Notes: generated by a model not told the origin, from the sequence alone. DNA of 12,021 bases from Chloroflexota bacterium (GCA_015222405.1 JADFVG010000061.1:1-12021), one strand, 5' to 3'. Positions 1-6,323 are shown, numbered from the stretch's first letter. Translations and numbers: made by a program.

Positions 1-2024
1 ATGGTCTCCCAGTTTCCCTCACCGTATTGTTGGGTTAACATACTCTCATAACCGTGGAGGGAGATAGCCCACACCCAATAGCCAGCTTTCCGACACGCCT
101 CAACTGCTGATATTACGGAGTATCTATCGTCAGGATAGCCATCAGTGAAGTGGATAATAACCTTCTGCCTTTCCGGCATCCTGTCCATCAGCGTCTTCAT
201 TGAGGCTATGGCTGGCCCGGAGGGAGTGCCACCACCCTGCTCAACATTTCCTAGGCAGAGCCGACCCATATCCCTGTCGCATATTCTCGTGGTCTGGCAG
301 TCAAAGTATCCGCCTGTGTAGGTCAGGGCAAGGAAGTTAATGCCACGCTTCCGTATCAGTCCCTCGGCAAAGACGCAAGCCGTAGCCCAGACATAGCTCA
401 TCTTATCGTGCATTGAACCTGATACATCTTCAAGGAGGCCAATGGCAAGGTCGGGAGTTTCCAATACCTCTCTCCGCTTGAACACCCGTAAATTGCCAGC
501 ACCAACTCTAGCCAGTGAGCGGCGGTCTAGCTTCCCAATGGTCAGCCCCTTGAGGTATCTGGACTGGACTTGTGCTTGGCGGTCAAAGACTCTCCGCATT
601 TCCTGTATCTCAGCCTCTACCTGCTGTCGGACTCTATCCGCAGCTGGCCCATCATAATCCGCTTTCTTGGTCTGGGCATTAACATCCGCCAGCGGTTTAT
701 TGATGACTTCCGCTACTGAACGGCTGAGGTCTTCCAGTTCGTGAGTTATGGCGTCCATTACTTCTTTGAGTAGCTCTTCGGGGATTTCTTCAATGTCCCG
801 AATGTCAAACTCGTCCAGATTTCCTGGACCACCCTGCTCATCACCACCCTGCTCTCCGCCTTCCTCTGCCTCGCCTTCCTCTGGTTGCTCTCCACCTTCC
901 TGCTCTGGCTCGTCTGGCTCGGCTTCTGCCTCTGGCTCTGCCTCTGGCTCTGCCTCGCCTTCCTTATCTATACCCTCTTCGCCAGCCTCGCCAGCACCAG
1001 AACCGCCAGCCTCTTCAGCTTCGGTCTTTTCTTCTTCAGCTTCCCCAGCTTTACCCTGTCCCAAGCCTTCGGCTTCCTCGGCTTCTTCCTTACCTTCGCC
1101 CTTGCCTTTGGATTTGCCCTTGCCCTGGGACTTATCCCCACCGGTTTCCCCCGCGGTGCCTTCCCCGCCGGCTTCCCCCTGCTCGCCCTGCTCACCCTGC
1201 TCGGATTTCTCCTGCTGTGGCTGTAGCTGGGCAGGTGGTTGCTGTCTAGGAAGCGGGTCATCCCGCTTGGGAAAGTTAGCTGTCAGGTATTCCCAGCAAT
1301 CAACAGAGAGCTGGAGGCGGAGACCAGGCTGGGAGGTCTGGACCGCCTGGATAGATTTGCCCATCAGGAAGGTCATAGCCTTGTGGACTCTGGCACTCAT
1401 CTTTCCAGGAAGTGGGTAGTCGTAGAGTGAGCAGGCTATCCAGAGGTTGACCATCTGGTTGTAGGTGGGACGTGGGTCCCGAGCGATAAGTTCAAGGTCT
1501 ATGGGACGCTTATCAGCTATCTTGGTACGGGAAATGCGAATATACTCTCCCAGGACTGGCCACTCATCTCCAACGTGGTAGTCAATAAAGGCGTCCTCTA
1601 GGACATTAGCCACCCGCAGGACTTCTTCTACCGCTTTGGGGAGGTTTCTAATCCTACGGCCAGTCGTCAAGCCAGCAAGGATGCGTTCAACCTCATTCTT
1701 ACTGCTCTCGGAAGACCATAGACAGTGTCCGCCCTCGTGGGCAGCATATCCGATAACCTCGTCAACGGACTCTCCGTAGAAAGGCGGTGTCAAGTCCCGA
1801 AGTGGTGAGTAGTCCAGGAAGACACGCATTTCGGCAGGCTTTCCCTGCTTGGTGCGAACCCACCAGGTCTGGGACTCACCGTTGGTTGACCACACAGCAC
1901 GGACACCGCTTCCCATCACCCCGATGAGACTATCCGAGCCACGCAGAACGGAGGTGAGTTCCCTCACTCGGTCGTCCGAGGCATCCTGTCGCCAGAAGTC
2001 GCTCAGGCTTCCTCTGCGAGCCAT
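1..2024 (-). CDS. CobT/CoxE-like protein with HExxH motif and VWA domain (3' end outside window)
   Basis: 674 codons are in the window and the gene runs off base 1. The ATG at 2024 follows a purine leader, AAAGGGGGG, six bases upstream. Seen in the translation: an HEGGH motif (H96, E97, H100; bases 1725-1739) and then NVLEDAFID (N140, E143, D144). This HExxH plus downstream NxxED layout is what gluzincin-like domains of CobT-related proteins show. About 150 residues (roughly 257-407) are a Glu/Gly/Lys-rich low-complexity linker. A VWA domain follows with the MIDAS motif DVSGSM (D533; bases 411-428) and a later FTDGYPDD segment. The family is known to work with MoxR/CobS-type AAA+ ATPases, and such an ATPase is encoded two genes upstream. 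Inferred role: metal-dependent adaptor or peptidase driven by that ATPase. No CobN-like large subunit is visible, so true cobaltochelatase is not supported. The target is unknown. Confidence 0.85.
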   Translation of the reverse strand, partial: MARRGSLSDFWRQDASDDRVRELTSVLRGSDSLIGVMGSGVRAVWSTNGESQTWWVRTKQGKPAEMRVFLDYSPLRDLTPPFYGESVDEVIGYAAHEGGHCLWSSESSKNEVERILAGLTTGRRIRNLPKAVEEVLRVANVLEDAFIDYHVGDEWPVLGEYIRISRTKIADKRPIDLELIARDPRPTYNQMVNLWIACSLYDYPLPGKMSARVHKAMTFLMGKSIQAVQTSQPGLRLQLSVDCWEYLTANFPKRDDPLPRQQPPAQLQPQQEKSEQGEQGEQGEAGGEGTAGETGGDKSQGKGKSKGKGEGKEEAEEAEGLGQGKAGEAEEEKTEAEEAGGSGAGEAGEEGIDKEGEAEPEAEPEAEAEPDEPEQEGGEQPEEGEAEEGGEQGGDEQGGPGNLDEFDIRDIEEIPEELLKEVMDAITHELEDLSRSVAEVINKPLADVNAQTKKADYDGPAADRVRQQVEAEIQEMRRVFDRQAQVQSRYLKGLTIGKLDRRSLARVGAGNLRVFKRREVLETPDLAIGLLEDVSGSMHDKMSYVWATACVFAEGLIRKRGINFLALTYTGGYFDCQTTRICDRDMGRLCLGNVEQGGGTPSGPAIASMKTLMDRMPERQKVIIHFTDGYPDDRYSVISAVEACRKAGYWVWAISLHGYESMLTQQYGEGNWET

Positions 2025-2080
2025 CTGTATCCCCCCTTTCCGGCCTAGCATTGTCAAATGGGGTAGGCCAACTCCCCACG

Positions 2081-2113
2081 ATAGTGGGATGCCCAGCTGA
2101 CACATCCCACTAT
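2081..2113. repeat. perfect 10-bp inverted repeat between coiled-coil and VWA genes
   Basis: ATAGTGGGAT at 2081-2090 and ATCCCACTAT at 2104-2113 are exact reverse complements with a 13-base loop. The hairpin would form in the operon transcript just after the stop of the small coiled-coil gene and about 55 bases before the VWA start. No U-run follows on the minus strand, so a simple terminator is unlikely. Processing, attenuation or a protein-binding site are possibilities. Confidence 0.6.
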
Positions 2114-2118
2114 TTCGC

Positions 2119-2493
2119 TTACTTGGTCAGGGATGACAGTTCGTGCATAGCTTCCGCCATGTCCAGGTCTTTTGCCAACCGCTTGTCCTCACCCGTGCTG
2201 GTGGCTGAGGGGATGTGCCTAACGAAGTCCACACACCCAGAGTGCAGGAAGATATAAATGCCATCAATGGCATCTCGTTCCTCTCTGGTGAGTGTTTTCC
2301 CCATCTCCTGACTCAGCTTCTTACACGCACCCTCAAAAAGTTGCCACCGCTTTTCCAGCCTCTCCTGCTCAGCGATATCCTTTTGCACCTTTGCCAACTG
2401 CTTCTCCAGTTGGGCTATCCGGGATTGCCTGTCTACGGTCTGTCCCTCTTCGAGAGCCTTGTCCACGATGCTTGGGCTAAGTGCTGTCGCCAT
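2119..2493 (-). CDS. small coiled-coil protein between MoxR ATPase and VWA genes
   Basis: 124 residues, family not recognised. ATG at 2493 is preceded by GAGGAGGAAGACG, a good Shine-Dalgarno, and lies inside the last 17 bases of the ATPase gene, which implies translational coupling. Residues about 20-60 are charged heptad-like helix (RIAQLEKQLAKVQKDIAEQE), followed by a second helical stretch with KLSQEMGKTLTREERDAIDG. The C-terminal third contains a single Cys (C87) and ends in SSLTK. No enzyme motif, membrane segment or signal peptide is visible. Placement between an AAA+ ATPase and its VWA partner suggests an adaptor or assembly factor of that module, but this is inference from position only. 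Confidence 0.75.
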   Translation of the reverse strand: MATALSPSIVDKALEEGQTVDRQSRIAQLEKQLAKVQKDIAEQERLEKRWQLFEGACKKLSQEMGKTLTREERDAIDGIYIFLHSGCVDFVRHIPSATSTGEDKRLAKDLDMAEAMHELSSLTK

Positions 2494-3604
2494 CGTCTTC
2501 CTCCTCTCTGCCTTCTACGAAGGCTTCATCAACGGAGCCGATTATCTGGAGATGCTGGAGAAGAGCTTGGCGGTCAGTATTCTCATCCAGGTCGTTAATG
2601 ATGGCATACATAACCGCTTCCTGAATGGGAAGCCCCTCTACCACGTCCTGAGCAGCCACCAGAAGTTGTCTGGTGGAGGGAGCGCATCCCACTTTCGGGT
2701 TACGCCTGACGTCCCTGGCGAATTTCGCCAGCTTCTCGGCTGTTTCCTTGTCCACCCCTGTCCGCTTGAGAAGTATCTTGGTCTCCACACGCATCGGAGG
2801 CCAGGTCAGTCGGATTGTCCTGCCGAACCGTTCCCTGATGGCTTTATCCATGGGGTTTGTCCCGATGTATTCGGCTCCCTCGTTCATACAGGCGAAGAAG
2901 ACGACTCCAGGAGCCACTCGTATCATCTTGCGGAGGTCGGGAACCCAAGCCGCTCTCCGCCAGTCCCACAGGGCAAAGTTCGTGTTCAGGACTTCGGGAT
3001 GACAGCGGTTAGGCTCATCCAGAATGATGACGCATTTCGGCAGTTGGAGGGCGTCTACATACCGAGCCTGCTCGTAGTAAGTGCCCGTCTCCATAGACAG
3101 CCTGTCTTTACCCCAGACCTCGGACGGCTCCTGATACATTCCCCAGTGAACCTCAAAGCAAGGGCGTTTGAAGGAAGCGGCAAACTCCCACCCCAGCGAG
3201 GTCTTCCCCACACCAGAGGGGCCGAGGACTTTCACATTGACGGCTTCCCCTTTATCGGAGAGTTTCCCGATAATGTAGAGTTCCCTGGCCACCCGCTCGG
3301 ACACCCAAAAGTCGGGCTGGGGAGAAGGCACAAAAATGCCCGGAGGGAGTTCTGCTTCCCCTTCGGGCTTCTCTAGCTTTGCCGTCTCTACTTGCGGGGA
3401 GACTTCTTCTGTGGGAGGGGTTACCTCTACCGCCTTTGGAGGCTCTGGCTGTGGGGATACCTCTTGGGGTTCGGACTTGTCCTCTCCCTGGTCTTGGCCT
3501 GTGTCCCCGTGGGCGAACCGCTTATGGTCTTCCAGGTCTTTCTCCGACCAAGCCTCGTATGGACAGTAGGGGCAAGGATACTTGTTGACCTGTGTCCTTG
3601 GCAA
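2477..3604 (-). CDS. MoxR/CobS-type AAA+ ATPase with N-terminal C2H2 zinc finger
   Basis: 375 residues. The start is TTG at 3604, chosen because AAGGGGG sits seven bases upstream and the zinc finger begins right after. Residues 9-33 read as a C2H2 finger (C11, C14, H27, H32; C-x2-C-x12-H-x4-H). Residues 35-90 are a Pro/Glu-rich linker. The AAA+ core follows: Walker A GPSGVGKT (128-135), Walker B VIILDE (192-197), a sensor-1 Asn in ACMNEG (N241), arginine-finger candidates R257/R259 in AIRERFGR, and sensor-2-like PSTRQL (309-314). MoxR/CobS ATPases act as chaperone-like motors paired with VWA proteins, and here a VWA gene lies downstream in the same operon. The finger could bind DNA, RNA or the VWA partner. 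The end has an acidic tail (EGREEEDDGD). ATPase class is clear, substrate is not. Confidence 0.92.
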   Translation of the reverse strand: MPRTQVNKYPCPYCPYEAWSEKDLEDHKRFAHGDTGQDQGEDKSEPQEVSPQPEPPKAVEVTPPTEEVSPQVETAKLEKPEGEAELPPGIFVPSPQPDFWVSERVARELYIIGKLSDKGEAVNVKVLGPSGVGKTSLGWEFAASFKRPCFEVHWGMYQEPSEVWGKDRLSMETGTYYEQARYVDALQLPKCVIILDEPNRCHPEVLNTNFALWDWRRAAWVPDLRKMIRVAPGVVFFACMNEGAEYIGTNPMDKAIRERFGRTIRLTWPPMRVETKILLKRTGVDKETAEKLAKFARDVRRNPKVGCAPSTRQLLVAAQDVVEGLPIQEAVMYAIINDLDENTDRQALLQHLQIIGSVDEAFVEGREEEDDGDST

Positions 3605-3661
3605 TTTGTTTCCCCCTTTCGTAGTGCTGTCCGGGATAGTCGACCTCTATCCCTGGGGATA

Positions 3662-3728
3662 TTAAGACCCCCAACTCTGAGGGAGAAAACCGTCTCCGTA
3701 TCCTCTCCCCCAGACTTGGGGGTTTTAA
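3662..3728. repeat. imperfect long inverted repeat upstream of MoxR gene, with inner terminator-like hairpin
   Basis: TTAAGACCCCCAACT (3662-3676) and ACTTGGGGGTTTTAA (3714-3728) match as reverse complements at 13 of 15 positions. Within the right arm CCCCCA-gact-TGGGGG (3707-3722) is a 6-bp hairpin followed by TTTTAA, which resembles an intrinsic terminator for plus-strand transcription. All lies in the 193-base gap between the first operon gene and the ATPase gene, on the leader side of the latter. Confidence 0.5.
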
Positions 3729-3739
3729 TGCACGCCTTT

Positions 3740-3767
3740 GCGGGACAGGGTGTTTCACCTGTCCCGC
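3740..3767. repeat. GC-rich 10-bp hairpin just after the first operon gene
   Basis: GCGGGACAGG (3740-3749) and CCTGTCCCGC (3758-3767) are perfect reverse complements with an 8-base loop. It lies 31 bases beyond the stop of the coiled-coil gene on the minus strand. No U-run follows on that strand, so it may only stabilise a 3' end or partly reduce read-through into the ATPase gene. Confidence 0.55.
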
Positions 3768-3797
3768 TGGCTTTGGGCTATTCAATTGTATTGGCCT

Positions 3798-4292
3798 CTA
3801 GCTCTCCGCTTGCTCGGTGGCCTTTGGCTCGGTGGCCTTTGCCTTGCGGATAATCTTTTTCTGCCAGTCGGCTGATAGCCTGTCATAGCGATTGTGCTTT
3901 GGCCTATTGGCCTCTGGTATCCCCAGCTCATCCATCGCCTTCTGGATAGACTCAAAACCGCCTCTGCCATCCGCAAGGAAGTATTCGTATTGACCGTTAC
4001 CGTTGCCGTTGCCACCAGTGGACTTTGTGCCACCGTTTGACTTGCGGGCTTTGGTAACTACCTCAACCGATAGCTTCCCGCCATCATCCACCGTCAAGGC
4101 GAAGAACTTTCCGTGGAGAACCTTGACATCCACTTTGGCTTTGTCCGCTGATTGCTGGACAAGGGTTGCCACATCCGCCCCGATACCATTCAGGACTTTG
4201 GTGGCTTCCTCTTTTGCCTTCTCCGCCTCAATGTCCCCCTCTAGCTTGCGTTGCTTCTCAAGTAACGCCTCTAGTCTTGATTTGTCCGCCAT
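3798..4292 (-). CDS. coiled-coil protein with Gly/Asn linker and basic C-terminus, first gene of MoxR-VWA operon
   Basis: 164 residues from ATG at 4292. An in-frame ATG at 4319 exists, but the AAAAGGGGGG leader ends nine bases before 4292 and lies inside the longer version, so 4292 is preferred. Residues 1-45 are a charged helix (LEALLEKQRKLEGDIEAEKA). A small domain follows (VDVKVLHGKFFALTVDDGG), then a NGGTKSTGGNGNGNG linker, then a segment with YEYFLADGRGGFESIQKAMDE and a Lys/Arg-rich end (QKKIIRKAKATEP). The C-terminal KATE repeat comes from a perfect 15-bp tandem duplication. Family not recognised. First in the operon, 193 bases ahead of the ATPase gene. A nucleic-acid or scaffold role is possible from the basic tail but not shown. 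Confidence 0.7.
   Translation of the reverse strand: MADKSRLEALLEKQRKLEGDIEAEKAKEEATKVLNGIGADVATLVQQSADKAKVDVKVLHGKFFALTVDDGGKLSVEVVTKARKSNGGTKSTGGNGNGNGQYEYFLADGRGGFESIQKAMDELGIPEANRPKHNRYDRLSADWQKKIIRKAKATEPKATEQAES
3812..3841. repeat. 15-bp tandem repeat, two perfect copies
   Basis: GCTCGGTGGCCTTTG occurs twice back to back (3812-3826 and 3827-3841) near the 3' end of the coiled-coil gene. In the minus-strand reading it adds one AKATE-type repeat unit of five residues without changing frame. Confidence 0.85.
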
Positions 4293-4318
4293 CGTGTTAT
4301 CCCCCTTTTTTATATTCA

Positions 4319-4337
4319 AAAAGCATTATATGCTTTT
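4319..4337. repeat. 7-bp inverted repeat over the leader of the first operon gene
   Basis: AAAAGCA (4319-4325), spacer TTATA, TGCTTTT (4331-4337) is a perfect inverted repeat. It contains TATAAT on the minus strand and lies between the proposed promoter and the ribosome binding site, so it could be an operator or an mRNA hairpin. Confidence 0.45.
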
Positions 4338-4346
4338 CGTATAATT

Positions 4347-4375
4347 AAAGTAACATATATTGCGTAGCTTGTCAA
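4347..4375 (-). promoter_or_regulatory. probable promoter of the MoxR-VWA operon
   Basis: On the minus strand a perfect TTGACA (4375-4370) is followed after 17 bases by TACTTT (4352-4347) with an extended -10 TG one base upstream of it. The -10 is weak (3 of 6), which suits a regulated promoter. Another possible -10 (TATAAT, 4330-4325) lies closer to the gene but lacks a good -35. Confidence 0.45.
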
Positions 4376-4397
4376 GCGTATAACGTTCATTATACGC
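4376..4397. promoter_or_regulatory. candidate operator: perfect 8-bp inverted repeat
   Basis: GCGTATAA (4376-4383), spacer CGTTCA, TTATACGC (4390-4397) is an exact inverted repeat abutting the -35 box of the operon promoter. The position fits an activator or repressor dimer site. Related half sites are CGTATAA at 4339-4345 and GCGTATAA at 10354-10361, the latter in front of the frameshifted membrane gene. No regulator gene is visible in the window. Confidence 0.5.
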
Positions 4398-4404
4398 ACA
4401 CTAT

Positions 4405-4418
4405 AATCAAGCTTGATT
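4405..4418. repeat. 14-bp perfect palindrome
   Basis: AATCAAGCTTGATT reads the same on both strands. It sits eight bases beyond the GCGTATAA inverted repeat, upstream of the minus operon, and may be a second regulatory site. A further TTGACA (minus strand, 4425-4420) lies just outside it. Confidence 0.4.
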
Positions 4419-4748
4419 TTGTCAATTTCAGGCTACTCCTTATTATCGGGTAATCAAGAGAGGCAAAGCCTCTTTAACACTGAAGGAGCGTCTCGCCCCT
4501 TTAAGGTCGCCAAGGCATGGGTCTTAAACGCTGTCAGCAAGGGGTGTGGCGGCTGGCTGGGGTTACGAGTGGGGTCAAAAGGTATCCTAACTTTCAGAAA
4601 AGGTTTAAGGGGCCTGGATTTTGACTACAGAGCGTCGCTCAAACAGCAGAAAAACAGAACCCTGCCGGACCAGACTTGGTCTAACTTATCTGGCCCCTGG
4701 CAGGAGAATTTAAGTGAATGTGACCCGTAAATTAAGTTTCTGGGACTA
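4419..4748. other. non-coding stretch with small hairpins
   Basis: No gene with a believable start or ribosome binding site was found here. It holds a 7-bp stem with AAA loop at 4459-4473 (AGAGGC/GCCTCT) and a structured patch at 4661-4704. In that patch CCTGCC pairs with GGCAGG around an inner GACCA-gact-TGGTC hairpin. The patch has no T-run and does not resemble a tRNA. It could be a decayed gene end, a small RNA, or a junction between the two halves of the window. Confidence 0.35.
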
Positions 4749-4776
4749 TTGACATTGCAGGATAGAATAGTTTAAC
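4749..4776 (+). promoter_or_regulatory. promoter of the zinc-ribbon gene
   Basis: A perfect TTGACA at 4749-4754 is followed after 16 bases by TTTAAC at 4771-4776 (4 of 6 to TATAAT). The start codon lies 36 bases further on with a strong Shine-Dalgarno between, so the layout is consistent. Confidence 0.5.
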
Positions 4777-4811
4777 GTTGATATCCAGATAACCAAAAGG
4801 AGGTAAACCAA

Positions 4812-4952
4812 ATGCAAGCATACTGTATGAAATGTCGTACCAAGAGGGAGATGAAGGATGCCAGAGCCATAACCATGAAGAATGGTAAGCCTGCCACACA
4901 AGGCGTGTGCCCAACGTGTGGTACTAAGATGTTCAGGATTGGCAAGAGTTAA
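4812..4952 (+). CDS. 46-residue zinc-ribbon protein, DUF5679-like
   Basis: The ATG at 4812 follows AAAGGAGGT (4796-4804), the strongest ribosome binding site in the window. Translation gives 46 residues with two Cys pairs, YCMKC (C5, C8) and CPTCG (C33, C36), so a four-cysteine zinc ribbon with a basic linker (TKREMKDARAITMKNGKPA) between. Length, the AYCMKC opening and the C-terminal TKMFRIGK match the DUF5679 family, which I associate mainly with Chloroflexota. Its role is not known, and ribosome or nucleic-acid binding is a guess from the fold. It is monocistronic, with its own promoter and a hairpin after the stop. This looks like a host gene and may mark the border of the left element. 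Confidence 0.85.
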   Translation: MQAYCMKCRTKREMKDARAITMKNGKPATQGVCPTCGTKMFRIGKS

Positions 4953-4980
4953 AGCTGATATCATGAGTGCGTGATTTGTT

Positions 4981-5024
4981 GGGGAGGCTGGGTAATCTAG
5001 CTAAGATGCCCAGCTTCTTCATTT
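4981..5024 (+). terminator. terminator-like hairpin after the zinc-ribbon gene
   Basis: GAGGCTGGGTA (4984-4994) pairs with TGCCCAGCTTC (5007-5017) over 11 positions including two G-U pairs, with a 12-base loop. TTCATTT follows. It stands 30 bases beyond the stop of the zinc-ribbon gene. Confidence 0.55.
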
Positions 5025-5336
5025 GAATTGCACATTATGGACGATTGTTACTCATTTCCTCAACAAATCTGCGATAGCTTGTATGTGGAGAGTGAATATT
5101 ATTCACACCAGCCTATTCCCTTAAAACCTTCACAGGACTTTGAAGCTAATTGTGACGGTGTGACAGGAGTGAAGGTCTTACCGAAGATAGCGGGGTATAA
5201 CCTTGGTCGTAGGATTGATCAACAAACCATTCTTTGGTGTGATATGATATGAGGAGTTGTGAGAGTTCAGTCCTTTGTTCTCAAATAAAAGTCTGGGAAC
5301 TGTCCCTCAAGTAGCCAGCCACGAAAGGCGGCGTAA
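5025..5336. other. intergenic stretch before the deaminase gene
   Basis: No convincing gene, RNA or repeat was found. A 71-codon reading frame from ATG 5037 lacks a ribosome binding site and family features. The last bases carry the Shine-Dalgarno-like AAGGCGG (5323-5329) of the deaminase gene. Confidence 0.4.
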
Positions 5337-6275
5337 ATGGCAAAGGTGATGCTTTCTGACCGATTGCCCGTGAAAGCAAGCGACAGGCAACTAATGCTCA
5401 GGGCGATAGATCTTGCGCGGAAGTGCAGGAGCGAACCAGGTAAGATCTCTCCAAAAGTCGGAGCGGTCGTTGCCCGTGATGGCAGGGTACTTGGGCAAGC
5501 GTTCCGAGGAGAGTTGGCCCCAGGAGAGCATGCAGAGTTCACGCTTCTCGAAAGGAAACTAGCCGAGAAGACATTGGCAGGCGCGACACTCTTTACGACT
5601 TTGGAGCCGTGCACGTCGCGAAACCACCCTAAGATTGCCTGTGCTGATCGCATAATCGAGAGGCGGATCAAGCGAGTATTCATCGGTATTCTGGATCCCA
5701 ACAACCGGATTCGCGGCCGTGGCGAGTTGCGGCTCCGTGCGGCCGGAATCGAGATCGCCCGGTTCGATCCTGACCTGATGTCAGAAATCGAGGAACTGAA
5801 TCGTGACTTTATAAGGGAGCACGACACTGGCTTTAGACGACGACGGACGAAAGCCGAGACTACCGATCCCGTCAAGCCGGGAGAGGTGGGACCTAACGGC
5901 CACAGAATCGGCTACACCAAGAACGGCGACAAAGTGGAATGGATTCCCGATGACGAAAATCCGGGTAAAGAATGGCCGCTCCTATTGCGACGTAACGACA
6001 AATACATCTTGGAGACCTACAACGAATTCTGGGACAAGGTTTGGTGGAATAGGCACCAAGTCTGGCTTGAGAAGATCAAGAGTGGCGAGCAACCGCTAAC
6101 GGAGGAGCAGAAGCCCATCCTGAAGAAGGCGATGCGGGCTGCTAAGAGAATTGAAAAGAAATACGGCAGGGAAAATCTGGGCTGGGATGACTTCGAGTGG
6201 GGTCTGCTGAGCGGTAGAATGTCTGCGCTCGCATGGGTCATGGGGGCAGAATGGGATGGATCCCTCGACACATGA
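5337..6275 (+). CDS. RibD-like zinc deaminase fused to an unrecognised C-terminal domain
   Basis: 312 residues, ATG at 5337 with AAGGCGG seven bases upstream. Residues about 15-160 form a cytidine/RibD-type deaminase domain: VGAVVARDGRVLG (41-53), HAE with zinc ligand H65 and catalytic E67, TLEPC with C92, second Cys C102, then GILDPNNRIRGRGELRLRAAG (117-137), typical of the RibD deaminase half. There is no RibD reductase domain. From about 185 the protein changes to an aromatic-rich domain with GHRIGYTKNGDKVEWIPDD, EFWDKVWWNRHQ and ENLGWDDFEWGLLSGRMSAL. This domain feels like a recurrent hypothetical family, but I cannot name it. The Mrr-like nuclease gene follows 48 bases later on the same strand. 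The substrate (free nucleotide, nucleic acid or riboflavin-type pyrimidine) is unknown. A nucleotide-targeting defence role is inference. Confidence 0.82.
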   Translation: MAKVMLSDRLPVKASDRQLMLRAIDLARKCRSEPGKISPKVGAVVARDGRVLGQAFRGELAPGEHAEFTLLERKLAEKTLAGATLFTTLEPCTSRNHPKIACADRIIERRIKRVFIGILDPNNRIRGRGELRLRAAGIEIARFDPDLMSEIEELNRDFIREHDTGFRRRRTKAETTDPVKPGEVGPNGHRIGYTKNGDKVEWIPDDENPGKEWPLLLRRNDKYILETYNEFWDKVWWNRHQVWLEKIKSGEQPLTEEQKPILKKAMRAAKRIEKKYGRENLGWDDFEWGLLSGRMSALAWVMGAEWDGSLDT

Positions 6276-6294
6276 AGCGGTACCGGCGCCGAAC

Positions 6295-6313
6295 CTATAT
6301 GTTGAGCATATAG
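6295..6313. promoter_or_regulatory. inverted repeat in front of the Mrr-like nuclease gene
   Basis: CTATATG (6295-6301), TTGAG, CATATAG (6307-6313) is a perfect 7-bp inverted repeat ending ten bases before the nuclease ATG, where a Shine-Dalgarno would be expected and none is clear. It may act as an mRNA hairpin tuning translation or as an operator. Confidence 0.4.
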
Positions 6314-6323
6314 TGAGCATGTC

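Noticed and set aside
748..1419. Long Ser/Pro-rich and hydrophobic plus-strand reading frames over the VWA gene
   Set aside because: They are the antisense of the acidic Glu/Gly/Lys linker of the VWA protein. The low-complexity composition keeps all frames open and no ribosome binding site is present.
1..3604. Cobaltochelatase CobS/CobT assignment
   Set aside because: The ATPase and VWA proteins share that architecture, but no CobN or cobalamin gene is nearby, and the zinc finger and HExxH set point to another use.
3522..3785. 87-codon minus-strand frame overlapping the ATPase start
   Set aside because: It runs through the hairpins and the ATPase leader, overlaps the ATPase gene by 83 bases in another frame, and has no clear ribosome binding site.
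4413..4730. 105-codon plus-strand frame
   Set aside because: No Shine-Dalgarno, atypical composition, no family features, and it covers the palindromes and the structured patch.
5028..5252. 74-codon plus-strand frame after the zinc-ribbon gene
   Set aside because: It starts inside or next to the terminator tail without a ribosome site and shows no recognisable domain.
5337..6275. Riboflavin RibD assignment
   Set aside because: Only the deaminase half is present, the C-terminal domain is not the RibD reductase, and no riboflavin genes are adjacent.
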